Of a stretch of DNA of 9,562 nucleotides, positions 1 through 6,303 are shown in pieces. The notes below the pieces were generated by a model, which worked only from the letters and a program-made list of their open reading frames with translations, ran no database searches and had not been told where the DNA came from. Source of the DNA: Treponema sp. (GTDB lineage: Bacteria > Spirochaetota > Spirochaetia > Treponematales > Breznakiellaceae); the NCBI GenBank assembly GCA_031273405.1, contig JAISRW010000181.1:1-9562 (forward strand). The letters run 5' to 3'. A program made the translations under genes and the position numbers. Position 1 is the first letter of the stretch, and the number at the start of each line of letters is the position of its first letter.

Positions 1-1
1 C

Positions 2-733
2 ATAGCTTCGGTAAGCGTGAACCGGTCCCTCTCTTCGATACGGGGCTTTTATCGCTGGATGATGCGTTTTGGTTACCGGGAGGACGATCCTTCCGCTCTG
101 CTCAGGAACCTCAAGACCCCCAAAACCCTGCCGGCCTTTCTCCTGGAAAAGGAAATGGCGGAATTTTCGGAGCTTCCCGATAGCGCGGGTATTCTCTGGC
201 CCGAAAGGGACAAGGCCCTGATCCTCACCATGTATTCCGGGGGCCTCCGGATTTCGGAACTTGTGGAACTTTCCCTTAAAAAGATAGAAAAAGATTTTTC
301 CGGCGCCCGGATCATAGGGAAAGGGGACAAGGAAAGGCAGGTATTTTTTTCCGACGAAGCCCGGGAAGCCATCCTCGCCTATCTGCCCATGCGGCAGGCC
401 CGGGTGAAGAACTCCAAAGAAGGACCCGCCGACAGGCTTTTCGTCAACCGCCAGGGCAGGCCCATTTCGGTTTCCGGGGTGAGGTGGATCATCAACCAAT
501 ACGCCGCAAGGTCGGGGCTGGGGAAGAACATAAACCCCCACGCCCTGCGGCACAGCTTTGCCACCCATCTGGTCAATTCGGGCTGCGACGTCAGGGTGGT
601 CCAGGAACTTTTAGGCCATGCCAGCATTTCGACCACCCAGCGCTATACCCACGTAAATACGGAAAGACTAAAAAATGTATACGGAAAGGCCCATCCCCAC
701 GGCGGGAGCCAATCCCGGAGGAAGGCAAAGTGA
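2..733 (+). CDS. xerC: Tyrosine site-specific recombinase, XerC/CodV type (5' end outside window)
   Basis: This is the C-terminal part (about 243 residues) of a tyrosine recombinase that, in the Xer family, resolves chromosome dimers at dif sites near the terminus. The frame is open to the left edge, so the GTG at 17 is internal; roughly 60-75 N-terminal residues are missing compared with the usual ~300. Counting from that GTG, the full catalytic set is visible: Arg78 in SGGLRISEL, Lys102 in IGKGDKERQ, His175 and Arg178 in [12 protein letters not shown], His201 in [11 protein letters not shown] and the nucleophile Tyr210 in RYTHV. The end of the SAM-like core-binding domain ([11 protein letters not shown]) is also present. 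The protein ends VYGKAHPH plus a short basic tail, more like XerC than XerD. Its stop codon overlaps the hslV start (GTGA), and xerC-hslV-hslU is also the codV-clpQ-clpY order of Bacillus, so CodV/XerC is favoured over XerD. A phage-type integrase is unlikely in this setting. Confidence 0.9.
   Translation: MASVSVNRSLSSIRGFYRWMMRFGYREDDPSALLRNLKTPKTLPAFLLEKEMAEFSELPDSAGILWPERDKALILTMYSGGLRISELVELSLKKIEKDFSGARIIGKGDKERQVFFSDEAREAILAYLPMRQARVKNSKEGPADRLFVNRQGRPISVSGVRWIINQYAARSGLGKNINPHALRHSFATHLVNSGCDVRVVQELLGHASISTTQRYTHVNTERLKNVYGKAHPHGGSQSRRKAK
717..721 (+). promoter_or_regulatory. Ribosome binding site that fixes the hslV start
   Basis: GGAGG lies inside the last codons of the recombinase gene, 8 bases before the GTG at 730. 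A second GTG at 739 would be 17 bases away and has no site of its own, so 730 is the better start. The two genes share GTGA at 730-733, which suggests translational coupling. Confidence 0.65.
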
Positions 734-1275
734 AGGATGTGAAGTTTAGATCCACCACCGTCCTGGCGGTCAGGCGTGACGGCAAGGTGGCCATGGCCGG
801 CGACGGACAGGTAACCATGGGCGAAACGGTGATGAAGAACAACGCCAAAAAGGTAAGGCGCCTGATGGAAGGAAAGGTTCTCTGCGGTTTTGCCGGCGCC
901 ACCGCCGACGCCTTTACCCTCTTTGACCGTTTTGAGGCAAAGCTCAAGGAATATTCGGGGGATCTTAAGCGGGCGGCTGTGGAGCTTGCCCGGGACTGGC
1001 GCACCGACCGGACTCTGCGGCGCCTTGAAGCCCTGCTGCTGGTGGCGGACATCCACAAGACCCTGCTTATCTCGGGCACCGGCGACGTGATAGAGCCGGC
1101 GGAAAACGCCCTGGCCATAGGCTCGGGGGGCAATTACGCCTATGCCGCGGCCCTCGCTTATCTGGACGCTTCGGATCTTTCGGCCGTTGAGATTGCCGAA
1201 AGGAGTTTGAAAATCGCGGGGGATATCTGCATCTATACCAACGGGCAGATAACCCTGGAAGAACTTGAATCATAA
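730..1275 (+). CDS. hslV: ATP-dependent protease peptidase subunit HslV (ClpQ)
   Basis: Proteolytic subunit of the HslUV protease, a proteasome-beta-like N-terminal-threonine hydrolase forming a double hexamer in the cytoplasm, capped by HslU. The 181-residue precursor starts at GTG 730 and carries an 8-residue propeptide ending in FRS before TTVLAVRR. Thr9 of the precursor therefore becomes catalytic Thr1 after self-cleavage. Seen in mature numbering: Asp17 in AGDGQVTMG, Lys33 in NNAKKVRR, Gly45 in [14 protein letters not shown]. The conserved stretches [21 protein letters not shown] and [10 protein letters not shown] follow. The mature length of about 173 is normal. The open frame runs back to 484 inside the recombinase gene, but that part shows no HslV similarity. 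A start at GTG 739 (propeptide of 5, as in some other HslV proteins) cannot be excluded. The gene sits in one transcription unit with hslU, 13 bases upstream of it. Confidence 0.95.
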   Translation: MKDVKFRSTTVLAVRRDGKVAMAGDGQVTMGETVMKNNAKKVRRLMEGKVLCGFAGATADAFTLFDRFEAKLKEYSGDLKRAAVELARDWRTDRTLRRLEALLLVADIHKTLLISGTGDVIEPAENALAIGSGGNYAYAAALAYLDASDLSAVEIAERSLKIAGDICIYTNGQITLEELES

Positions 1276-1279
1276 GGAG
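1274..1279 (+). promoter_or_regulatory. Ribosome binding site for hslU
   Basis: AAGGAG overlaps the hslV stop codon and stands 9 bases before ATG 1289. It supports that ATG over the in-frame TTG at 1265, which lies inside hslV and has no such site. Confidence 0.65.
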
Positions 1280-1288
1280 AATTTCCTG

Positions 1289-2878
1289 ATGGACGCAAAA
1301 AACGCGGCAAAAAACAGCGCCGGCAAGACCCTTGATCGGCTTACCCCCCGGGAGATTGTGGCTGAGTTGGATAAATACATCGTGGGCCAGAAAAAAGCCA
1401 AACGGGCGGTGGCGGTGGCTCTCCGCAACCGCATCCGCCGGCTCAGGATTGACGCCGATATGAGGGAAGATATTACCCCCAAGAATATCCTTATGATAGG
1501 GCCCACGGGAGTGGGAAAGACCGAGATCGCCAGGCGGCTTGCCAGGCTGGCGAATTCTCCCTTCGTCAAGGTAGAAGCCACCAAATATACCGAAGTCGGC
1601 TATGTGGGCCGGGACGTGGAATCCATGATCCGGGACCTCACGGCCGCCGGGGTTCAGATGGTGAAGCAGGAAATGCAGGAATCGGTCACCGCCGAGGCCG
1701 ACCGCCGGGCGGAGGAAGCCATTTTGGATCTCCTCCTTCCGGGAACGGACAAAAAAACCAAGTCGGGAAAGGCCCGTCCCGCTCCCGTGGTCAGGCCCAT
1801 GGGTTCCTTTTCGATTAGTCCCGGCAATTCCGGCGGAACAGGCCCGGCCTTTATGGGGACCGCCATCCAGATAGGGATTTCTTCGGAAAACTCCCGCCGC
1901 GCAACCGACGGGAAGGCCCGGGAAGGCGGCGGGGACGACCCGGCGAAAGGCGAGGCCCCGGCGGACAAAGAAGCGCCTGACGGCAGGGGTCCCGAAAAGG
2001 CGGCTACCAGGGAAAAATTCCGGACCATGCTCAGGGAAGGAAAGCTTGAAGACAGAACCGTGGAAATCACGGTAAACCAGACCCCCCAGTTTCCCGCTTT
2101 CGAAATGATGGGAGGCGCCATGGAAGATCTGGAATCCAGCCTTTCGGGAATGGCGGGCTTTTTCGGGGGGGGCAAAAAAAAGAAAGTGGTCACCATCAAG
2201 AGGGCCCGGGAGATCCTCATTGCCGAGGAATCGGAGAAGCTCATAGACCGGGACCGGGTGAGCGACGAAGCCCGGCAGAGGGTGGAGGAGACGGGCATCG
2301 TCTTTATCGACGAAATTGACAAGATAGCGGTCAAGGGGGACAGGGGCGGGGGCCCCGACGTGTCCCGGGAGGGTGTGCAGCGGGACATACTCCCCATCGT
2401 GGAAGGGGCGACGGTGAATACCAAGTGGGGGCCGGTGAATACGGATCATATACTTTTTATCGCCGCCGGGGCCTTTAATATCGCCAAACCTTCGGATCTT
2501 ATTCCCGAGCTCCAGGGGCGCTTCCCCTTAAGGGTAGAACTGGATTCCCTGGGGAAGGACGATTTTCTCAGGATCCTCACGGAGCCGAAGAACGCCCTTA
2601 CCAAGCAGTATGTGGAGCTCATGGCCACGGAAAAGGTGGATATCGAATTTAGCCCCGAAGCGGTGGAATGCCTCGCCGCTCTGGCGGCGGAAGTCAACGC
2701 CAGCCTCGAAAACATAGGCGCCCGGAGGCTTCATACCATCATGGAGGCCCTCCTGGAGGAGCTTTCTTTTGAGGCCCCCGATATTGCCCCGGCAAAAGTG
2801 TCTGTCACCGTGGATTATGTGAATCAAAAACTGGCGGACCTTGTTAAGGACCAGGATCTGGGGAGGTATATTTTGTGA
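1289..2878 (+). CDS. hslU: HslUV protease ATPase/unfoldase subunit HslU (ClpY), with enlarged I domain
   Basis: AAA+ unfoldase that binds substrates, unfolds them with ATP and feeds them to HslV. From ATG 1289 it has 529 residues, against about 440-490 for most family members. Seen in order: TPREIVAELDKYIVGQ (19-34), Walker A GPTGVGKT (71-78), the pore loop GYVG (104-107), the I domain (about 112-310), Walker B IVFIDEIDK (337-345), GPDVSREGVQRD (355-366), sensor-1 region ILFIAAGAF (388-396), LIPELQGRFP with the arginine finger region (404-413), sensor-2 GARRLHTIMEALLEE (477-491), and the C-terminal tail DLGRYIL, which in this family docks into HslV. All motifs are intact, so an active protein is expected. 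Extra length comes from an 18-residue lead before TPRE and mainly from residues about 152-238, a Gly/Pro/Ala and charge-rich stretch with low complexity and no recognisable fold. The neighbouring hslV confirms the identity. Confidence 0.96.
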   Translation: MDAKNAAKNSAGKTLDRLTPREIVAELDKYIVGQKKAKRAVAVALRNRIRRLRIDADMREDITPKNILMIGPTGVGKTEIARRLARLANSPFVKVEATKYTEVGYVGRDVESMIRDLTAAGVQMVKQEMQESVTAEADRRAEEAILDLLLPGTDKKTKSGKARPAPVVRPMGSFSISPGNSGGTGPAFMGTAIQIGISSENSRRATDGKAREGGGDDPAKGEAPADKEAPDGRGPEKAATREKFRTMLREGKLEDRTVEITVNQTPQFPAFEMMGGAMEDLESSLSGMAGFFGGGKKKKVVTIKRAREILIAEESEKLIDRDRVSDEARQRVEETGIVFIDEIDKIAVKGDRGGGPDVSREGVQRDILPIVEGATVNTKWGPVNTDHILFIAAGAFNIAKPSDLIPELQGRFPLRVELDSLGKDDFLRILTEPKNALTKQYVELMATEKVDIEFSPEAVECLAALAAEVNASLENIGARRLHTIMEALLEELSFEAPDIAPAKVSVTVDYVNQKLADLVKDQDLGRYIL

Positions 2879-2917
2879 TAGTAGAGAAGAGTGGGGAGTG
2901 AAGAGGGGAGAGAAGGG

Positions 2918-2953
2918 ATGGGTGTTTTAATGCTCACCGCTAACTTTTTCTGA
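2918..2953 (+). other. Possible 11-codon leader ORF before flgB
   Basis: ATG 2918 opens a frame of 11 codons (MGVLMLTANFF) ending at TGA 2951-2953. A Shine-Dalgarno-like AGGGGAG (2904-2910) stands 7 bases before it, within a purine-rich run at 2881-2922. It could be a leader peptide on read-through transcripts from hslU. It could equally be chance, because purine-rich DNA produces such sites easily. No homology can be judged at this size. Confidence 0.15.
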
Positions 2954-2967
2954 AGAATTGCCGATGA
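2941..2967 (+). promoter_or_regulatory. Candidate sigma-28 (FliA-type) promoter for flgB
   Basis: The sequence reads TAACTTTT (2941-2948), 11 bases, then GCCGATGA (2960-2967). The enteric FliA consensus is TAAAGTTT, 11 bases, GCCGATAA. Thus 6 of 8 and 7 of 8 positions agree, with exact spacing. It lies in the only gap between hslU and the flagellar genes and points at flgB. Transcription would start near 2974, leaving a leader of only about 12 bases that still includes the GGGAGG ribosome binding site (2976-2981). The start site is inferred, not seen. Confidence 0.6.
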
Positions 2968-2986
2968 TAGAAGTTGGGAGGAACGT

Positions 2987-3409
2987 ATGATTGTAAACAA
3001 TAATTTTACCAAGACTATTGACCTGCTCCACCGGGCCATGGACGCCGGTTCCGTCAGGGACTCGGTGATTGCCAATAATATGGCCAACGCGGGGGTTCCC
3101 AACTTTAAGCGGTCGGATGTGAATTTCGAAAGCGAGCTCAAGCGGGCGCTGGATACGGAAAAGCAAAAACCCGCCCTGGAACTCGATTTGACCCATCCCA
3201 AACATATCCCCAACTGGAAGCCCAGGGATTACCAGGATGTCCAAATCCGGCGGGTCCTGGACTATGTGAGCACCGCGAACAATAACGGGAACAACGTCAA
3301 CCCTGAAGAAGAATTCAATCTGGCCCTGAAAAACCAGCTCCGGTATATGCTTCTGGCAAACGCCGCGGCCTTTGAATTCAGCCAGGTAAACATGGTATTA
3401 AGAGGCTGA
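2987..3409 (+). CDS. flgB: Flagellar proximal rod protein FlgB
   Basis: Proximal rod subunit, the first axial layers above the MS ring; exported by the flagellar type III apparatus and assembled in the periplasm. The 140 residues are the normal size. Visible features are the amphipathic N-terminal helix (residues 8-30), the rod-family stretch VIANNMANAGVPNFKRSDVNFESELKRAL split across 28-54, the THPKHI loop (69-74), the asparagine-rich turn NNNGNNVNPEEEF (98-110) and the C-terminal helix LRYMLLANAAAFEFSQVNMVLRG, which pairs with the N-terminal helix in this family. GGGAGG (2976-2981) lies 5 bases before the ATG. It opens the flagellar run, with flgC 12 bases downstream. A sigma-28-type promoter candidate precedes it. 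Confidence 0.96.
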   Translation: MIVNNNFTKTIDLLHRAMDAGSVRDSVIANNMANAGVPNFKRSDVNFESELKRALDTEKQKPALELDLTHPKHIPNWKPRDYQDVQIRRVLDYVSTANNNGNNVNPEEEFNLALKNQLRYMLLANAAAFEFSQVNMVLRG

Positions 3410-3421
3410 TAAGGAGGCATC

Positions 3422-3883
3422 ATGGGACTTTTTACTTCGATTAATATAGCGTCTTCGGGAATGTCCGCCGAACGGGTCCGGGCGGACGTGATAGCCGACA
3501 ATATCGCCAACGCTTCCACCACCCGTACCGCCGAAGGCGGCCCCTTCAGGAGGAGCCGGGTGGTGGTGAGACCCAGGGTGGAGAGCCCCTACTGGCGCTC
3601 CCCCTTCCTGCCCCAAGGGATGGACAACGGCATAGGCGGGGGAGTGCGGGTCGCGGAGATCCGGAAGGATTACGACGCCAAGAACAGGCTGGTCTACGAT
3701 CCGACCCATCCTGACGCCATCCGGACCGGCCCCAGGCAGGGATATGTGGAAATGCCCAATGTGGACATTGTTACCGAAATGGTGGATATGATCGCCGCTT
3801 CCAGGGCCTATGAAGCCAACGCGTCGATCATCGAAGGAAGCAAAGCTATGTTTCAGCGGGCCATGGAAATCGGGTCCCGTTAA
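3422..3883 (+). CDS. flgC: Flagellar proximal rod protein FlgC
   Basis: Proximal rod subunit acting with FlgB, FlgF and FliE in the periplasmic drive shaft. The 153 residues are slightly longer than the roughly 135-150 usual. The N-terminal helix contains the rod/hook signature ADNIANASTT (21-34). The family's VYDPTHPDAI (91-100), GYVEMPNVDIVTEMVDMI (107-124) and the closing helix SRAYEANASIIEGSKAM (127-143) are all clear. The middle (41-75) is Arg/Pro/Gly-rich, matching the variable domain of FlgC. AAGGAGG (3411-3417) gives a strong ribosome binding site directly after the flgB stop. fliE follows 15 bases later, so the three genes form a tight unit. Confidence 0.96.
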   Translation: MGLFTSINIASSGMSAERVRADVIADNIANASTTRTAEGGPFRRSRVVVRPRVESPYWRSPFLPQGMDNGIGGGVRVAEIRKDYDAKNRLVYDPTHPDAIRTGPRQGYVEMPNVDIVTEMVDMIAASRAYEANASIIEGSKAMFQRAMEIGSR

Positions 3884-3898
3884 GACAGGAGGTGAAGG

Positions 3899-4285
3899 AT
3901 GACCATTTTTAAACCCGAACTTGCCGGACCCGGCGGCCTGCCGAATCTGCCCCTTGCCATAACCCATCCCAAACACCTGGTGAACCGGTCTGAGGATTTT
4001 CAGGTGATAGGCAGAAACATCGCTTCCCTGGGGGAGAAGATAGGGGCCCAAGGGGTGATTCCTTCAGGCGGCTTTGAAGATGCCATGCTCAAGGCCCTGG
4101 ACAAGGTAAGCGCCTATCAGCAGATTTCAAGCAATCTTGGTCAAATGGCGATTACCGACCCGGATTCCGTAGACATTCACGATATCACGATAGCCCAGGC
4201 GGAGGCGGGTATGTCGTTAAATATCACCAGGAACGTACTCACCCGTATCGTTCAGGGTTGGAGAGATATTATCAATACCAGATAG
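3899..4285 (+). CDS. fliE: Flagellar hook-basal body protein FliE (MS ring-rod adaptor)
   Basis: FliE joins the FliF ring to the FlgB rod and is an early export substrate. The 128 residues exceed the usual 100-110; the excess is at the N terminus. The conserved core is the C-terminal two thirds: FEDAMLKALDKVSAYQQISSNL (59-80, counted in pieces), ITDPDSVDIHDITIAQAEA (85-103) and SLNITRNVLTRIVQGWRDI (106-124). The N-terminal extension carries LAITHPKHLVN (19-29), strikingly like LDLTHPKHIPN in FlgB (66-76). This motif is not part of the enteric FliE. AGGAGG (3887-3892) lies 6 bases before the ATG. It is the last gene before a 308-base gap. Confidence 0.94.
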   Translation: MTIFKPELAGPGGLPNLPLAITHPKHLVNRSEDFQVIGRNIASLGEKIGAQGVIPSGGFEDAMLKALDKVSAYQQISSNLGQMAITDPDSVDIHDITIAQAEAGMSLNITRNVLTRIVQGWRDIINTR

Positions 4286-4329
4286 GGGTTAGTTTTGGGA
4301 AAGCTTCAAAGGTCAAGAGTTTTTCCAGT

Positions 4330-4422
4330 GAGACGCGGTACTCTCAGGCTTGAGATGCGGTAGTCTCGGGTTTGAGACGCGGTAGTCTCGGGCGGGAGAT
4401 GCGGTAGTCTCAGGCTTGAGAT
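4330..4422 (+). repeat. 22-bp tandem repeat of short palindromes, four copies plus a partial fifth
   Basis: Units begin at 4330, 4352, 4374, 4396 and 4418, a period of exactly 22. The consensus is GAGAYGCGGTAGTCTC followed by RGGYTT; the fifth copy keeps only GAGAT. Each unit is an inverted repeat, GAGAC-6 bases-GTCTC (perfect in unit 3, with G-U wobble or one mismatch in the others). Because GTCTC of one unit also pairs with GAGAC of the next across 6 bases, RNA could fold in two competing registers. The period is not a multiple of 3, and the array is not a CRISPR since there are no unique spacers. Confidence 0.85.
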
Positions 4423-4583
4423 ACGCTTCTTTTTGGCGGGAATCACGGAGGGGTATTGTTTTTCAGCGCATGCCGGATTTGCACCGGGCGGGAAAACAGC
4501 CGAATTCGCGGAACACACAGTCCGGTGGGGAGGCGGTTCGCACTAACCGGGTTTTGGGAAAGGGTTGCTTATTACCTAATGTA

Positions 4584-4591
4584 GGGGGGGG
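4584..4591 (+). promoter_or_regulatory. Run of eight G serving as the fliF ribosome binding site
   Basis: AGGGGGGGG followed by AA stands immediately before ATG 4594 and is the only purine-rich site there. A homopolymer of this length can gain or lose bases during replication and would alter the spacing between the site and the start codon. Confidence 0.6.
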
Positions 4592-4593
4592 AA

Positions 4594-6300
4594 ATGGACT
4601 GGCTTAGAAAATTATTGGCTCAAATTGTAGGGCTCTGGGGCAAGTGGTCTCTTGTCCAGAGGATCGTTCTTATAGGCGTTACCGGCATCGTGATCGTCGG
4701 ACTGGCCGCCATGGTGTCGGTGTCCTCCGCGCCGACCGTGGTTCCGGTGCTCGACGCTCCCATACGGGACGAAGCCGCCCTGGACAGGATAGTCACCAGG
4801 ATCAACCAGGAGGGAGTAGACGTCACGGTCAACGCCGCCGGGGTGGTCCAGGTTCAGGACAGGCAAACGGCCCAAAGGATGCGGTCCATTCTTATCCGGG
4901 AGGATCTGATCCCTTCGGGCATGGACCCCTGGGCCATATTCGACCGGGAGCGCTGGACCATCACCGATTTTGAACGAAACGTCAATCTCCGCAGGGCCAT
5001 TACCCAGATGGTGACGGATCATATCAAGGCCCTGGACGACGTGGACGACGCCAATGTTACCATCGTGGTGCCCGCGGACCGGCTGTTCGCCTCCGAGCAG
5101 AACCCCGTCTCCGCCAGCGTCATCATCACCCCCAAGCCCGGAAGCGATATCAGCGAGCCGAACCGCAAAAAGATCCAGGGGATTCAAAAACTCCTCCGCC
5201 TTGCCATAGAAGGGCTCAAAGACGAGAACATCGTCATCACCGATCATACGGGGATGGTGCTGAACGACTTCGCGGGGATGGCTGAAACGGACCGGCTTGC
5301 CAACATAGAGCGCCAGAGCGCCATCATCCTCAAGCAGGAAGCCCAGTACCGGGCAAAGATCCTCTCCAGCCTTCAGCAGATTTTTACCCCCGACAGGGTG
5401 AGGGATTTGGACATCAAGATCGCCATGGATATGTCCCAGAAAACCGTATCCACCGAGGAATTCTTCCCCATCACCAGGAAACCCAGGACCCCCGGATTGT
5501 CCTATGACGATTCCCAGCTCCTGGACAGCGTGGTCCGTTCCCAGGCTACTTCCTCCACCGCCTGGGAGGGCACGGGGTTTAATCCCGAGGGGCCCCCGGG
5601 CGTGGAAGGCCAGGCGCCTCCCGCATACAAGGATATGCAGAACCTCTACGGTAAGACGACCCAGGAGACCGTGCAGGTCAACCACGAGATCAACCGGCGG
5701 CAGAGCCAGGAAGAGCGGAGCCCCGGCATCGACCGGGTAACGGTCTCGGTGAATATCGACGGAACCTGGGAATGGAAGTATGACGAAAAGCGGAATCCCC
5801 TTATAGCGGAAAACGGTTCCATCGAACGGGAATACAAGCCCGTAACCCCCGAAGACATCAGGGCGACCCAGGCGCTTATACAAAACGCCATCGGCTACAG
5901 CGCCGCCAGGGGGGATTCGGTGACGGTTCATAACATCCAGTTTGACCGTACCAGAGAGTTCCGCGATGAGGACGCGGCCTATTTCCGGCGGAAACAGCTC
6001 CAGACTACCATTGTGGTCTTCCTCTCGGGGCTGGCGGTGCTCCTGATCGCCTTTATACTCTTCAGGACTATTTCCCGGGAGATCGAAAGGCGGCGGCGGC
6101 TGGAGGCGGAAGAAAGGGCCCGGCGTGAGGAAGCCCTCAGGCAGCAGGCCCTTATCCAGGCCGAGGAAGAAGGGGTCGAAGTGTCCATGTCGGTGGAAGA
6201 ACGGAGCCGGCTGGAACTCCAGGAAAGCGTGGCCAACATGGCGAAGGAGCATCCCGCGGACGTGGCCCAGCTTATACGGACCTGGCTTTTGGAGGATTAA
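4594..6300 (+). CDS. fliF: Flagellar M-ring protein FliF
   Basis: FliF builds the inner-membrane MS ring, the base for rod, export gate and switch. The 568 residues are normal for the family. A first membrane segment lies at about 24-45 (IVLIGVTGIVIVGLAAMVSV), followed by the periplasmic ring-building motifs, including DEAALDRIVTRINQEGVDV (59-77), the conserved region RSILIREDLIPSGMDPW (97-113) and ERNVNLRRAITQMV (127-140). The variable periplasmic part (about 285-375) is Pro/Gly-rich. The second membrane segment is about 470-491 (TIVVFLSGLAVLLIAFILF), then a strongly charged Arg/Glu helix (492-530) enters the cytoplasm. The last 30 residues (LELQESVANMAKEHPADVAQLIRTWLLED in 540-568) form the FliG-binding tail. 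Start ATG 4594 puts the first membrane helix at the expected distance. fliG follows after 3 bases. Confidence 0.97.
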   Translation: MDWLRKLLAQIVGLWGKWSLVQRIVLIGVTGIVIVGLAAMVSVSSAPTVVPVLDAPIRDEAALDRIVTRINQEGVDVTVNAAGVVQVQDRQTAQRMRSILIREDLIPSGMDPWAIFDRERWTITDFERNVNLRRAITQMVTDHIKALDDVDDANVTIVVPADRLFASEQNPVSASVIITPKPGSDISEPNRKKIQGIQKLLRLAIEGLKDENIVITDHTGMVLNDFAGMAETDRLANIERQSAIILKQEAQYRAKILSSLQQIFTPDRVRDLDIKIAMDMSQKTVSTEEFFPITRKPRTPGLSYDDSQLLDSVVRSQATSSTAWEGTGFNPEGPPGVEGQAPPAYKDMQNLYGKTTQETVQVNHEINRRQSQEERSPGIDRVTVSVNIDGTWEWKYDEKRNPLIAENGSIEREYKPVTPEDIRATQALIQNAIGYSAARGDSVTVHNIQFDRTREFRDEDAAYFRRKQLQTTIVVFLSGLAVLLIAFILFRTISREIERRRRLEAEERARREEALRQQALIQAEEEGVEVSMSVEERSRLELQESVANMAKEHPADVAQLIRTWLLED

Positions 6301-6303
6301 GAG

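Larger units (their letters stand above)
4286..4593 (+). other. 308-base non-coding gap between fliE and fliF
   Basis: No convincing gene is present on either strand. From left to right it holds GTTTTGGGAAAGC (4292-4304), a 22-bp tandem array (4330-4422), a stretch without clear signals apart from the inverted pair CACCGG (4482-4487) and CCGGTG (4522-4527), the word GGGTTTTGGGAAAG (4549-4562) and a run of eight G before the fliF start. No good intrinsic terminator with a U tract is visible, so transcription may continue through it. It splits the rod genes from the MS-ring/switch/export genes. Confidence 0.7.

Noticed and set aside
119..128. CCCAAAACCC, resembling the intergenic 14-mer
   Set aside because: It lies within conserved recombinase coding sequence (TPKTLP) and is only 10 bases long, so chance is the simpler reading.
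484..729. Long N-terminal extension of hslV in the open frame
   Set aside because: It overlaps the catalytic part of the recombinase gene, lacks HslV similarity, and would bury the threonine that must become the N terminus.
1067..2449. 460-residue open frame on the minus strand across hslV/hslU
   Set aside because: Antisense to well-supported genes; its His/Arg/Pro/Gly-rich composition is that of a GC-rich shadow frame, and no domain is visible.
2923..2938. Rho-independent terminator after hslU
   Set aside because: Only a 4-bp GGTG/CACC pairing with a long loop and no downstream U run.
4330..4422. CRISPR array
   Set aside because: Units abut with 6 semi-conserved bases between palindromes; there are no unique spacers and no cas genes.
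4306..4518. 70-residue minus-strand frame covering the 22-bp repeats
   Set aside because: Most of it is translation of the repeat array (66 bases give a 22-residue echo such as ISSLRLPHL then ISSLRVPRL); no ribosome binding site or family resemblance.
4554..4582. Sigma-70 promoter for fliF: TTGGGA, 17 bases, TAATGT
   Set aside because: Only 4 of 6 and 3 of 6 matches to consensus, overlapping the repeated word; too weak to list as a feature, though an internal promoter in this gap remains possible.
4416..4607. 63-residue plus-strand frame running into the fliF start
   Set aside because: Begins with a non-ATG codon inside the repeat array, has no ribosome binding site and no recognisable protein features.
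4612..6252. 546-residue open frame on the minus strand across fliF
   Set aside because: Complement of a clear FliF coding frame, with low-complexity Gly/Asp/His-rich text and no recognisable motif.
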